A stretch of DNA of 64,000 nt. It comes from Streptomyces sp. NBRC 110035. GTDB lineage: Bacteria; Actinomycetota; Actinomycetes; Streptomycetales; Streptomycetaceae. How positions within the stretch are numbered: position 1 is the first letter of the stretch; the number at the start of each line of letters is the position of its first letter. The stretch spans positions 1 to 64,000 of the forward strand of contig NZ_BBNN01000025.1 in NCBI RefSeq assembly GCF_000829695.1, given 5' to 3'. Shown in pieces: positions 33,226 to 41,836 of the stretch. The notes under the pieces are model-generated. The model made no database searches. It saw only the letters and a program-made list of their open reading frames with translations, and was not told where the DNA came from. The position numbers and the translations under genes are program-made.

Positions 33226-36221
33226 CCGCCGCGCGCCGCGCCCACCAGGGTCAGCCGCGCCCGGCCCGGCCCCGAGGGCGTGGTCCCGTCGGACAGCACG
33301 GCCAGGGCCAGCGTGTTGGCCCCCCGTGTGCGGAGAATCCCGTTCGGCAGCATGAAGGTGTGCTGCGGGCCCACGTCGTTGACGTACTGGCCCATGTTCC
33401 AGCCGTTGAGGAAGATCTGGACGCGGTACGCGTGCTCCGGACCGTCCTCGAGGACGAGCCCGACCGAGGCGTCCACGTCCGGGTCGACGTCCAGCCGGAA
33501 CTCCGTCCGGTACCAGGTGACCCCCTGCCGACGCCGGTCCTCGCGCGGCCGGTCCACGGCCTCCCAGGCGCTCTGCCCCCGCTCGTCGCCGTACCCCGGC
33601 AGATGCCAGCCCTCGCGCTCCCCGTACAGCCCGCCGTTGTTCAGCGCCCCGCGCACCCGGTCCGGCGGCCCGGCCCCCTGGATCCGCCAGCTCACCTCCG
33701 GGGAGGCCCCCTCGAAGCCGACGCCGGTCAGTCCGCGGGCCGGCCTGCGTGTGCCGCGCGAGCCGGTCCCCGGCGCGCCCGGCTCTCCCCTACCCGCCGT
33801 GCCGTCCCCCTCCTGCTGCATCCGCCGTACGAGCACGGACAGGACGTGCTCCCCGCGCCCGCGCAGCTTCCCGGGCAGGGGGAAGGCCGCGGTCGCGGTC
33901 CAGGTGCCCCGGCCCGCCGTGTCCTCGTCCGGCACCGGCATCCGGTGTGTGCCCAGCGGCCGTCCGTCCAGCCAGGCCATCAACAGCCCCTGCGTACCGG
34001 TGCTGTAGGACAGGGACACCGACTCGGCGCCGCGCGCGTCCTCGAAGCGCCCCCGGTACCAGACGTCGCCGTAGTGGAAGCCGTAGTCGTCCGCGAACAG
34101 CACAGGCTGCCCCTCGGGCACGGGCGTGGTGCCGACGGAGGCGGTGCGGTCGGCGGCCGTCCACTCCGCGTCGTCGAAGTCCGGCTCGGACTCCGGGTTC
34201 TCCGCCCGCCGCCGCCAGCCGGTCAGGGCGGGCAGGGACGGCGCGGGCGTGGCCGGCAGCAGCCCGTCCATCATCAGGGACCCGGACCGGCTGACGCCGG
34301 TGCGCACCGGCCGCCCGTTCCAGGTCACGGCGGTGATCCCGCGCGGCGCCCACACCTCCAGGCCGGTCTCGCCCGTGGTGTCGCCGGTGAGATGGACGGT
34401 GGAGCCGCGCAGTGTGGCCGACCGCAGCAGCGGCGGACCGTAGACCAGCAGCGAACCGGACGGGGTCTCGTAGGGCCACAGCCGCTGGGCGGTCGCGTCG
34501 TCGGCGAACAGCAGCAGCATCGGCGTGTCGGAGTCGCCGCCCTCGACCAGGACCCGGCTCAGCCCGCCCACGCCGAGCGGCGTGACCACGTTCAGCCTGC
34601 CCCGGTCGTAGGACCAGGCGGGCTCGACGTCCAGCCGGTTGGTGAGCGGCTGGACGTCGCAGTCGAGGGCGACGTGCGCCGTCTCACCGGCCCGGCCCAC
34701 GAACGCGGCGATGTCGTGGCGCCCGACGGTCACACCGAACAGGGGCTGTGCGGTGGAGAACGCCAGCTTCCGCCGACCCAGTCCGAGCCCGGTGGCGAGC
34801 AGCCTGGCGTCCCGCGCGCCGACCGTGACCGGCACGTCGACGCCGGTGCCCGGCAGCGCCGACCTGACCTCGTCGTCGGAGTCGTTGCGCAGGACGTACA
34901 CCTGGGCGTCGGTGTCGGGGTTGGCCAGGTGGTAGACCTTCAGCCGGTCGTCCTGCGGACGCACCGCGGACGCCGGTTCGAGGCGGGCGAGGTCCGGCAC
35001 GGTCCGCAGCAGATGCCCGAGCTGCTGGAGCGGGCCCAGCTTGACGGTGGGCCGGCGGGCCTGGTCGATCGGGGCGCCGTAGTCGTACGAGGTGTAGACG
35101 TCCGGCGAGGCCAGCCACCCCCACGAGGTCCCGCCGGCCACCACGCGCGCGTTGTGCACGGTGATCCCGTTGGCGAGGCTGGTGAGGAGGCCGCTCCGCT
35201 CGTGCGCCGGGTTCCACGCCTCGCGCACCTGCACGTATCCCCTGCCCGCGGAGGTGGCCCCGCCCCAGGCGTCGGACGCGCCGACGGCGGCCCCGGCGAC
35301 GAACCCGGGCGTGCGCGGGCTCGCCCCGGCCCCCGCCCCGCGCCTGCCGAAGTACCCGAGGTCGGCCGGCACCTCACCGGGCACGGGCGAGGACTCGAAC
35401 CCGTACAGCCAGTTCGCCTCGTCCTTCCCGGTGCCGGTGGGGAAGGACCCGGGCGCCCACAGCCCGTCCGCGCCGCCGTCGTTGTGGAACAGCGGTACGT
35501 CGATGCCGTCGGCGCGCACCTTCTTGCGGAGGTGGGACATGTAGGCCCCCGCGCCGCCCGCGGGGCGTGTCTCTCCGTGTGTCCCTCCGAACCGGTCCTC
35601 GACCTGGTACAGGAGCAGGGTGCCGCCGCCCCCGGTGAACAGGTGCCGGACGGCGATGGCGTTCACGGCCCCCAGCCAGGCGTCCACGTGCCGCAGATAG
35701 GCGGGGTCGGCGGTGCCGGCCGCGCCCTCGGCGACCGTCAGCCATCCGGGGAGGCCCCCGGCGTCGAGATCGGCGGTCCCGAGGTACGGCCCCGGGCGCA
35801 GGACGACGTACAGCCGTTCCTCGGCGGCCATGGTGAGGAACAGGTCGAGGTCGCGGACGCCGGTGAAGTCGTGCGTGCCGGGGGCGGGGGAGTGGACATT
35901 CCAGGGGACGGGGACACCGACCGCGTTGTGGCCGTGCGCGCGCAGCTTCTGCAGCACGTCCCGCCACAGGGACGGGGCCGGCAGCCGGAAGGGGTGGATC
36001 TCGCCCGACCAGAGCACCAGCCGCCGGCCGTCGACCAGGAGTGAGTACCGGTCGAAGCCGACCTCGTGCCGCTTGCCGTCCGCGCGCGGCGGGGTGGGCG
36101 GCGGCCCCGTCGGCACGGTACGCGCCCCCTTCGAGCCGGTTGCCGCCCCGCTGCCGGCCAGCGCGAGGCCGAGCGCCGCCGTGCCGGCCAGCGCGGTGAA
36201 GGTACGCCTGCTGAGCTCCAA
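33189..36221 (-). CDS. Tat-exported GH35-like (beta-galactosidase family) protein
   Basis: A 1010-residue protein. MELSRRTFTALAGTAALGLA is a twin-arginine signal. The start is TTG at 36221 because CAGGAGG lies 8 bases upstream. The TIM barrel has GH35 features: LLVDGRRLVLWSGEIHPFRL, GVPVPWNVHSPAPG, VLRPGPYLGTADLDAGGLPG and late ANGITVHNARVVAGGTSWGW. Jelly-roll domains follow (VWYRGRFEDARGAESVSLSY; FRLDVDPDVDASVGLVLEDG). The catalytic pair looks absent: the usual QVENEY is QVEDRF (206-211), with Arg210 at the acid/base, and the nucleophile region reads PGFVAGAAVGASDAWGG with no Glu. It may bind rather than cut galactosides, or be misaligned. Confidence 0.8.
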   Translation of the reverse strand: MELSRRTFTALAGTAALGLALAGSGAATGSKGARTVPTGPPPTPPRADGKRHEVGFDRYSLLVDGRRLVLWSGEIHPFRLPAPSLWRDVLQKLRAHGHNAVGVPVPWNVHSPAPGTHDFTGVRDLDLFLTMAAEERLYVVLRPGPYLGTADLDAGGLPGWLTVAEGAAGTADPAYLRHVDAWLGAVNAIAVRHLFTGGGGTLLLYQVEDRFGGTHGETRPAGGAGAYMSHLRKKVRADGIDVPLFHNDGGADGLWAPGSFPTGTGKDEANWLYGFESSPVPGEVPADLGYFGRRGAGAGASPRTPGFVAGAAVGASDAWGGATSAGRGYVQVREAWNPAHERSGLLTSLANGITVHNARVVAGGTSWGWLASPDVYTSYDYGAPIDQARRPTVKLGPLQQLGHLLRTVPDLARLEPASAVRPQDDRLKVYHLANPDTDAQVYVLRNDSDDEVRSALPGTGVDVPVTVGARDARLLATGLGLGRRKLAFSTAQPLFGVTVGRHDIAAFVGRAGETAHVALDCDVQPLTNRLDVEPAWSYDRGRLNVVTPLGVGGLSRVLVEGGDSDTPMLLLFADDATAQRLWPYETPSGSLLVYGPPLLRSATLRGSTVHLTGDTTGETGLEVWAPRGITAVTWNGRPVRTGVSRSGSLMMDGLLPATPAPSLPALTGWRRRAENPESEPDFDDAEWTAADRTASVGTTPVPEGQPVLFADDYGFHYGDVWYRGRFEDARGAESVSLSYSTGTQGLLMAWLDGRPLGTHRMPVPDEDTAGRGTWTATAAFPLPGKLRGRGEHVLSVLVRRMQQEGDGTAGRGEPGAPGTGSRGTRRPARGLTGVGFEGASPEVSWRIQGAGPPDRVRGALNNGGLYGEREGWHLPGYGDERGQSAWEAVDRPREDRRRQGVTWYRTEFRLDVDPDVDASVGLVLEDGPEHAYRVQIFLNGWNMGQYVNDVGPQHTFMLPNGILRTRGANTLALAVLSDGTTPSGPGRARLTLVGAARGGVPVEAVESPGR

Positions 36222-36637
36222 GGGAGCCGCCTCCTGTTGTGCCGCTGGTGCGGCCGCATGGGGCCGCGGGTGGTGCCGTCGAGTGGTCCTGGTCCCCCGG
36301 GGACGGGTGGCCCTGGTGGGCCATTGTCTATGCCGGGGCACCCCGGTGTTCACGCCAGGTTCCCGGTACGCCCGTTTCGCCCGGTACGAGTGACGCGCGT
36401 GCTGACTGTTCCCCTCGCCCGTTTCCTGTGTACGCCCGGTCGGCGCGGCGGCACCGAATGGCCGGAGTTCGTCCTGTCCGCCCTCCGTCGCGACGCCTAC
36501 GATGCGAGCTCTCACGGTCCTCACGTCATCTCCACGCCTCCCGTGCGGGGGCGGGGAGACCACTCACGCCTTGTCAGGTACATGATCTTCCAACCGCCAC
36601 GTCCCACTCACCCCCCACTGAACGAAGAGGGAGAACC
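36222..36637. other. 416-bp divergent intergenic region, GH35-like and DUF4360 genes
   Basis: It must hold two divergent promoters but I see no confident -35/-10 pair, nor the TTCGA box found at other sugar promoters. The last bases (GAAGAGGGAGAACC before 36638) are the Shine-Dalgarno of the DUF4360 gene. No additional gene is supported. Confidence 0.4.
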
Positions 36638-37288
36638 ATGGCTGGTGGCCTGCTTCTGAGCACCGCGGTGGCCGCGCTGCTCACCGCCTCCGCACCCGCA
36701 CACGACCCGTCCACCGGGTTCGTCGACCCGCCCCCGGACAGGATCGTCATCAAGGTCGCCACGGTGAACGGCTCCGGCTGCCCCCAGGGCACCACCGCGG
36801 TCGCCGTCTCCGAGGACAACACCGCGTTCACGGTGACGTACAGCGACTACCTCGCCCGGGCGGGCGGCACCTCCGACCCCACGGCATCCCGCAAGAACTG
36901 CCAGCTCAGCCTCATCGTCCACGTCCCCCAGGGCTTCACCTACGCCATCGCCAGCGCCGACTACCGCGGCTTCGCCGCCCTCCAGCCCGGCGCGAGCGGC
37001 ACGCAGCGAGCCTCGTACTACTTCCAGGGCTCCCCGAACACGGAGTACCGCAGCCACCCGTTCACCGGCCCCCACGACGACAACTGGCAGGCCACGGACA
37101 CCACCGACTGGGCCCAGCTCGTCTACGCCCCCTGCGGCGTCCAGCGCAACTTCAACATCAACACCGAGCTGCGCGTCAGCGCCGGCACCTCGTCCCCCGA
37201 CAAGGTCAGCTTCATGACCATGGACTCCACCGACGGAGACATCAGCACGACCTACCACATGGCCTGGAAGGAGTGCCCCGGCACCTGA
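36638..37288 (+). CDS. DUF4360 secreted protein
   Basis: A 216-residue exported protein. The N-terminal signal is AGGLLLSTAVAALLTASAPA, cleaved near AHA/DPS. The mature part is all-beta in character with DUF4360 text: IVIKVATVNGSGCPQGTTAV, FTVTYSDYLARAGG, NCQLSLIVHVPQGFTYAIAS, DYRGFAALQPGASG and the end SFMTMDSTDGDISTTYHMAW. Two or more cysteines (GSGCPQG, KNCQL, PCGVQ, KECPG) probably form disulfides. The family is widespread in actinobacteria and fungi, and its function is unknown. Confidence 0.88.
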   Translation: MAGGLLLSTAVAALLTASAPAHDPSTGFVDPPPDRIVIKVATVNGSGCPQGTTAVAVSEDNTAFTVTYSDYLARAGGTSDPTASRKNCQLSLIVHVPQGFTYAIASADYRGFAALQPGASGTQRASYYFQGSPNTEYRSHPFTGPHDDNWQATDTTDWAQLVYAPCGVQRNFNINTELRVSAGTSSPDKVSFMTMDSTDGDISTTYHMAWKECPGT

Positions 37289-37351
37289 CGTCCCGTACGG
37301 CAGGCGCGCGGAAGGCCGCCCCACGTCACGAAGGCCGTCGTTGCGGCCGTG

Positions 37352-37810
37352 TCATTGGACCCGGGACGACGAGGAAGCGCCCTCCCTGTCCTCGTCCTCC
37401 TCGGAGCCCGGGACATGCACGTCGAGCACCCTGATGTTGATCTCGACGACCTCGAGTCCGGTCATCGTCTCGACCGCGTCCGTGACATGGTCACGGAGGT
37501 CTTTCGCGGTGTCCATGATCCGGGCTCCGTACTCCACCACGACGTCCACGTCGATGGCGGTCTGCTTCTCGCCCACCTCCACCTTCACGCCGCGCCCCGG
37601 ATCGCTGGAGCGGGACACCTTGTCCTTGACCGCTCCCAGGGCTCGCGAGGCGCCGCCGCCGATGGAGTGGATTCCCTCGGTCTCGCGCACTGCTATGCCC
37701 GCGATCGTCGAGACCACGGTGTCCGCGATGGTGGTTGTTCCACGGGTCCCGCCCTCGGCGCCGTTCGTGCCCAGTGCGCTACCGCTCCGACTGCCGGTCG
37801 TCGTCGTCAT
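37352..37810 (-). CDS. Asp23/Gls24 family envelope stress protein
   Basis: A 152-residue protein with the Asp23 fold: TTIADTVVSTIAGIAVRETE, GIHSIGGGASRALGAVKDKV and VDVDVVVEYGARIMDTAKDL, then EINIRVLDVHVPGSEEDEDR. Gls24/Asp23 proteins are membrane-associated stress proteins; in Streptomyces they are often in sigma-B-type regulons. The ATG at 37810 follows CGAGGGACTC. It sits downstream of the gas-vesicle operon on the same strand, 162 bases after gvpK, suggesting a common stress context. Confidence 0.88.
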   Translation of the reverse strand: MTTTTGSRSGSALGTNGAEGGTRGTTTIADTVVSTIAGIAVRETEGIHSIGGGASRALGAVKDKVSRSSDPGRGVKVEVGEKQTAIDVDVVVEYGARIMDTAKDLRDHVTDAVETMTGLEVVEINIRVLDVHVPGSEEDEDREGASSSSRVQ

Positions 37811-37972
37811 GAGTCCCTCGCACAGCGTCGTTTCGGTAAGAGGGCGGTCCGGAGCCGGCAGGTGCTTTCCACCGCTTTGCGCCCTCGGTTCCACTGTGCT
37901 CCGGAAGCCGGTCATCCGCCATTCGGGTGGGTGACCGGCGGAGCCGCCCGCTCCGTCCGCACTGCCGCCCCG

Positions 37973-38251
37973 TCAGTCCCGGGGCAGCAGGGTGCCGAGC
38001 GGCCCCAGGTCGAGGTTGAGATCCTCCGGACGTACGCCGTGCTGCTCGCAGAGCTCCGTCATGCGCTGGTCGAGCAGCATCAGCGTGGTGCCGATCTCGT
38101 CGGTCTGGTCGTCGGTGAGGTCGCCCTGGTCGATGCGCCGCAGGGCCTGCCGCTCCATCAGCTGGCGGAGGAGCTCCACCACGGTGAGGACCAGGGTGAC
38201 GAGATCGCGTCCCGCCTGCTCGGAGTCCAGGTCCACCCGCGAGGCCGTCAC
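37973..38251 (-). CDS. gvpK: Gas vesicle protein GvpK
   Basis: A 92-residue helical protein: LDSEQAGRDLVTLVLTVVEL, LRQLMERQALRRIDQGDLTD and DQTDEIGTTLMLLDQRMTEL, the GvpK signature. It is a minor protein needed for gas-vesicle assembly. The GTG start at 38251 overlaps the gvpS stop as GTGA. It is the last gene of a ten-gene cluster reading O-A-F-G-Y-Z-J-L-S-K. Confidence 0.92.
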   Translation of the reverse strand: MTASRVDLDSEQAGRDLVTLVLTVVELLRQLMERQALRRIDQGDLTDDQTDEIGTTLMLLDQRMTELCEQHGVRPEDLNLDLGPLGTLLPRD

Positions 38252-38475
38252 AGCGGCCCGCTGTCGGCCCACGGGGCCGGTACGCGTTCGCTGACCGACG
38301 ACAGCAGGGCGTGCAACGAGACCCGTACGAGCGGGACATCGGCGATCGCGATGACCAGGTCCCCGCTGACGACGACCCCGGTCGCCAGGACCCGGTCCAG
38401 GAGATCGACCAGCGGCACCCCGATGGGGCCGCTCAAGGGGCCGGGCGTGTCCCAGGGCACCGGTTCGTGCGTCAT
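38248..38475 (-). CDS. gvpS: Gas vesicle protein GvpS (GvpA/J-like)
   Basis: A 75-residue GvpA-fold paralogue: VPLVDLLDRVLATGVVVSGD, LVIAIADVPLVRVSLHALLS. It resembles GvpJ/M/S minor shell or nucleation proteins and is shorter than GvpA, lacking a charged tail. The ATG at 38475 lies 3 bases after the gvpL stop. It is probably involved in shell initiation. Confidence 0.9.
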   Translation of the reverse strand: MTHEPVPWDTPGPLSGPIGVPLVDLLDRVLATGVVVSGDLVIAIADVPLVRVSLHALLSSVSERVPAPWADSGPL

Positions 38476-38478
38476 GTC

Positions 38479-39333
38479 TCACACCTCGCCCACGAAGGAG
38501 TAGGGCACCCACGGGCCCGAGAGTTCGATCCGTGCGCCGGTACGTTTCCGCAGGTCCCTTGCCAGCAGGTCCAGTTCGGCCGACCGGTGCTCGGCGACCA
38601 GGTAGGTGGCGTTGAGGACCTGGACCCGGTGGTCGCCGCCCGCCGTTCCGGGACCGTGCGGCCGGAGCCGGCGGGACGCCGTGGCGATGCGGGACACCTG
38701 CGCGTCCACCGTCTCGGCGACGCGCAGGGAGTCCTCCCTGTGCTGCTCGCGCCGCGCCCGCAGGTTCCGTCTGCGTTCCAGGTACGCCCGCCCCGCCCCC
38801 GGAGCCGGACGGCTGCCCCGGTCGCCCGGCGGGCCCGGCTGCTGCGCCGCTCTCCCGCCGTCGCCGCCCGAAGCATCCTCGTCCGAAGCGGCGGCCGCGT
38901 AGACCTTCACACCCCATTCGGCGTGGTGCGCGATGCGTCTCAGGGCGGTGTGGAAGCGCGCCGACTCGTTGTCCAGCGCGCGCCTGGCCCTGTCCTCGTC
39001 GTTGTACAGCGTCGCCAACGGCAGAGGGACCGTGGGCGCCTGGGCGGCGACCGCCGACACGACCTCGTGGTGGGCGCGCGCGTACCGTTCGAGCTCGGGC
39101 TCGTCCGCCAGACGCTCCTGCCAGGCCTCGTCCGTGAACTCGGCCGCCCGGACGGTCTGCACGATCGCGGTGAGGGAACCGAAGGGCAGTGAACGCAGGG
39201 GTTCGCCCCGGGCCACCCCGGACACCCCGTCGAGGACCGGACCCCCGTCGGCGCGGCAGACCGCGTACACGTAGAGGGCGCCGGCTTTTGACGCTTCCGA
39301 TGTCTCCGAAGCCTTGGGACCGCGCTCCGTCAT
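38479..39333 (-). CDS. gvpL: Gas vesicle protein GvpL (GvpF/L family)
   Basis: A 284-residue GvpF/L protein. It begins GALYVYAVCRADGGPVLDGV after a short leader, has SLTAIVQTVRAAEFTDEAW and ARAHHEVVSAVAAQAPTVPL, and ends IELSGPWVPYSFVGEV, the family C-terminus. A charged linker with Gly/Asp/Arg (about residues 152-200) separates the halves. GvpF/L proteins act in nucleating gas-vesicle growth. ATG at 39333 overlaps the gvpJ stop. Confidence 0.92.
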   Translation of the reverse strand: MTERGPKASETSEASKAGALYVYAVCRADGGPVLDGVSGVARGEPLRSLPFGSLTAIVQTVRAAEFTDEAWQERLADEPELERYARAHHEVVSAVAAQAPTVPLPLATLYNDEDRARRALDNESARFHTALRRIAHHAEWGVKVYAAAASDEDASGGDGGRAAQQPGPPGDRGSRPAPGAGRAYLERRRNLRARREQHREDSLRVAETVDAQVSRIATASRRLRPHGPGTAGGDHRVQVLNATYLVAEHRSAELDLLARDLRKRTGARIELSGPWVPYSFVGEV

Positions 39334-39683
39334 TCCTCTGCTTCTCCCCGGCTCAATGATGCGGATGCGGAGGCGGACTCGAGTTCGTCCAGGCGGGCGC
39401 GCAGTTCGCGGTTCTCGGCCTGCAGAGCGCTTCGTGCCGCTCGGGAGCTGAGTGCCGGGTCGGTCTCCCACCAGTCGATGCCGGCCTTCTTCGCGGTGTC
39501 CACGGACGCCACGAAGAGACGCAGCCGGATGGTCAGCAACTCGATGTCGAGAAGGTCGATCTTGATGTCGCCGGCGATCACGATGCCCTTGTCGAGCACA
39601 CGCTCGAGGATGTCGGCGAGGTCGGTGTTCCGCGGCCCGGGGACAGGGGAGCAGGCGTCCTGCCGGAAGTCGAGGTCGGTCAC
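39330..39683 (-). CDS. gvpJ: Gas vesicle protein GvpJ
   Basis: A 117-residue GvpA-fold protein with DLADILERVLDKGIVIAGDI, KIDLLDIELLTIRLRLFVAS and DTAKKAGIDWWETDPALSSR, the GvpJ-type C-terminal extension. It contributes to shell tips or nucleation. Its ATG at 39683 overlaps the gvpZ stop as ATGA and its stop overlaps gvpL. Confidence 0.93.
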   Translation of the reverse strand: MTDLDFRQDACSPVPGPRNTDLADILERVLDKGIVIAGDIKIDLLDIELLTIRLRLFVASVDTAKKAGIDWWETDPALSSRAARSALQAENRELRARLDELESASASASLSRGEAEE

Positions 39684-40825
39684 CGGGCCCTCCGGGAGCG
39701 CCGCTTGGCGGGGGCCGCACGCTTCTCGGGCGGGTTCTCTTCCTCTTCTTCCGCGCCCTCCTCCGGTTCCTCCTCGTCCTCCTCCTCCTCTTCTTCTTCT
39801 TCTTCTTCGTCCTCGCCCGTCAGCTCATCGTCCTCGGCCTCGCCGTCCTCCTCTTCTTCTTCTTCTCCCTCCTCCTCTCCGCTGGTTCCCTCTCCTTCCT
39901 CTTCCTCGTCCTCCCAGCCGTCCTCACCTTCTTCCTCGTCCTCGGAAGCCTCCGCCTCCGGGCCCTCCTCGCCTTCTTCGCCTTCCTCGCGCTCTTGTTC
40001 CTCCTCCTCCATGGCCTCTTCGTGCGACTTGACGACTTCTCCGTCACGGATCTCGCCGCGCCAGCTCTCGGGCTCCTCGTTGGTGAGCGTGACGTACCGC
40101 TGGAAGTGCTTGAAGTCCAGGCGCACACGGCGCCCTTGGGCACGCCAGAGGTTGCCCGTCTTCTCGAAGAACCCGGCCGGGTAGTACTCGAGGACCAGGA
40201 CGATGCGGGTGAGGGACGGGGCCAGTTCGTGGAAGCTCACGGCACCCCGCGTGGTGCCCTTGGCGCCTTCCGACGTCCACACGATGCGCTCGTCGGGCAC
40301 CTGCTCCTGGACCGTCGCCTTGAAGCTGCGCGAGGACGGCCCGATCTTGACTTTCCAGTTGCTGCCCGTCTCGTCGTCCATCGAGACGTCCTGAACACCC
40401 TTGGCGAAACCGCTGAACCTGTCGTACTGGGTCCAGTGGTCGTAAGCGGTCCGCAGAGGCACTCCCACATCGAGTACCTCGATGATGTTCATGAGCTTGC
40501 CGCCGCCCGACTTGCGCTTGCCCTTTCCCCCGCCGCCGAAGGTCTCCTTGGCTTTGTCCACGACGCTGTCCTTGACGCCCTTGGCCTTCTCCGAGACGAA
40601 CGCCTTCATCGGCGACTCGCCCTTGAGGACGCGCGATCCGATCGCGGGCAGGGAACCGCCGTTCTCCGCGACGTCGGTCAGCCGGCTCGTGACGTCGGTC
40701 AGCTTGTCCCCCGCCTTCCCGGCCAGCTTCTCCGCCTGCGCACCGAGGAAGCCGGTCATCTCCTGCCGGAGCCTGCCCAGTCCGGACTCCTCCGCCTCGG
40801 GTTCTTCGTTCTTCGTCCTGGCCAT
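39680..40825 (-). CDS. gvpZ: Gas vesicle cluster SRPBCC protein GvpZ with acidic-basic tail
   Basis: A 381-residue protein. Residues about 1-105 are helical and Lys-rich; 108-255 are an SRPBCC/START-like cyclase-dehydrase domain (IIEVLDVGVPLRTAYDHWTQ; RIVLVLEYYPAGFFEKTGNL). Residues about 268-365 are almost pure Glu with some Asp and Gly (coding run of GAG/GAA codons at about 39770-40010). The last 17 residues are basic, with EKRAAPAKRRSRRAR. The position between gvpY and gvpJ matches GvpZ of Streptomyces clusters. The role is unproven. The overlap with gvpJ is ATGA. Confidence 0.83.
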   Translation of the reverse strand: MARTKNEEPEAEESGLGRLRQEMTGFLGAQAEKLAGKAGDKLTDVTSRLTDVAENGGSLPAIGSRVLKGESPMKAFVSEKAKGVKDSVVDKAKETFGGGGKGKRKSGGGKLMNIIEVLDVGVPLRTAYDHWTQYDRFSGFAKGVQDVSMDDETGSNWKVKIGPSSRSFKATVQEQVPDERIVWTSEGAKGTTRGAVSFHELAPSLTRIVLVLEYYPAGFFEKTGNLWRAQGRRVRLDFKHFQRYVTLTNEEPESWRGEIRDGEVVKSHEEAMEEEEQEREEGEEGEEGPEAEASEDEEEGEDGWEDEEEEGEGTSGEEEGEEEEEEDGEAEDDELTGEDEEEEEEEEEEDEEEPEEGAEEEEENPPEKRAAPAKRRSRRAR

Positions 40826-40831
40826 GACTCG

Positions 40832-41563
40832 CTACCTCCGAGGCTTCGTGCGCTTGGATGCGGTCCCCTTCGCCGACGACGTGCTTGCCGCCGTCTTCTT
40901 CGCGGGAGCCGTCTTCTTGGACGCCGACTTCTTGGCCGGGGCGGACTTCTTGGCGGTCGTCTTCTTCGCGGGAGCCGTCTTCTCGGCCGGGGCCTTCTTC
41001 TCGGCCGGAGCGGACTTCTTGGCCGGGGTCTTCCTGGGGGCACGCTTTCCCGACGGTCGTTTCTCCGGTTTCCGCTCGGGGGTCTCCTCCTCCTCTGCTT
41101 CCTCCTCTCCGCCGGGTCCCTCTTCCTCCTCCTCTTCCTCTTCTTCGTACTCCTCGTCCTCGTACTCCGCGCCTTCGTACTCCGGCGGCTCTTCGCCCTC
41201 GTACTCGTCCTCGGGCTCCTCCTCGACGTCTTCGTCCTTGTCCTGCTGAGGTTCGAGGAGACGGGCCGTGCGGGCGCTGACCGCGTCGGCCAGCGAGTTC
41301 ATGCTGCGGTTGGCGGCGGCGGTCGCGGCCTTGCGGCTCGCGTCGAGGACCTCGCCCTTGAACTGTTTCTGGAGTTCCGCGAACTGGGGGAGCTCACCGA
41401 GCCGGCGCACTCCCTCCGTGGCGAGTTGGCGGGGCTCCAGGCCGAATCGCCTGCCGGCCAGGTACGTGGCGACGCTGAGGGCCACCCGCCCCTTCTTGGT
41501 CCGGCCCAGCACGTAGCCGCCGAGCAGGGCGGCCCCCAGGACAACCTTGGACTGGTCTTCCAT
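40832..41563 (-). CDS. gvpY: Gas vesicle cluster protein GvpY with H1-like tail
   Basis: A 243-residue protein. The N-terminal 100 residues are helical (VVLGAALLGGYVLGRTKKGR; ELPQFAELQKQFKGEVLDAS) and may be membrane-proximal. Residues about 105-155 are very acidic, and about 156-243 are a Lys/Ala/Pro tail of histone-H1 type (PAKKSAPAEKKAPAEKTAPA). The ATG at 41563 is chosen because AAGGTGA lies 7 bases upstream; it overlaps the gvpG stop by one base. It is predicted to be mostly disordered in its second half. Confidence 0.8.
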   Translation of the reverse strand: MEDQSKVVLGAALLGGYVLGRTKKGRVALSVATYLAGRRFGLEPRQLATEGVRRLGELPQFAELQKQFKGEVLDASRKAATAAANRSMNSLADAVSARTARLLEPQQDKDEDVEEEPEDEYEGEEPPEYEGAEYEDEEYEEEEEEEEEGPGGEEEAEEEETPERKPEKRPSGKRAPRKTPAKKSAPAEKKAPAEKTAPAKKTTAKKSAPAKKSASKKTAPAKKTAASTSSAKGTASKRTKPRR

Positions 41564-41835
41564 CAGCACGTCACCTTCGATCGCGATCGCTCTTCGCCAG
41601 GCCGGCCGACCCGCACGGCGTGCAGCCGGTCGAGCAGCCGTTCCTCTTCCCGTTCGAACTCCTCCAGAGTGATGTCGCCCGCCTCGAGTTCCTGGTTGAG
41701 CACCGCCAGCTGGGTACGCAGCACGGCGGGGTCGTGCAACTCGCGCTCGGCGGCGTCGTGGAGCTTCTCGGCCACCCAGACCACGCCACGGACCGGTGCG
41801 ATGGGCAGCGTGAGCAGGCCGGTGATCAGTCCCAT
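41563..41835 (-). CDS. gvpG: Gas vesicle protein GvpG
   Basis: A 90-residue helical protein: MGLITGLLTLPIAPVRGVVW, VAEKLHDAAERELHDPAVLR and LEAGDITLEEFEREEERLLD, the GvpG signature. It is an accessory assembly protein. Its ATG at 41835 lies 1 base after the gvpF stop and its own stop abuts gvpY. Confidence 0.92.
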   Translation of the reverse strand: MGLITGLLTLPIAPVRGVVWVAEKLHDAAERELHDPAVLRTQLAVLNQELEAGDITLEEFEREEERLLDRLHAVRVGRPGEERSRSKVTC

Positions 41836-41836
41836 G

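Noticed and set aside
39770..40010. Simple-sequence repeat of GAA/GAG codons as a mobile or CRISPR-like repeat
   Set aside because: It is the coding sequence for the poly-glutamate tail of GvpZ, with no spacers or target duplications.
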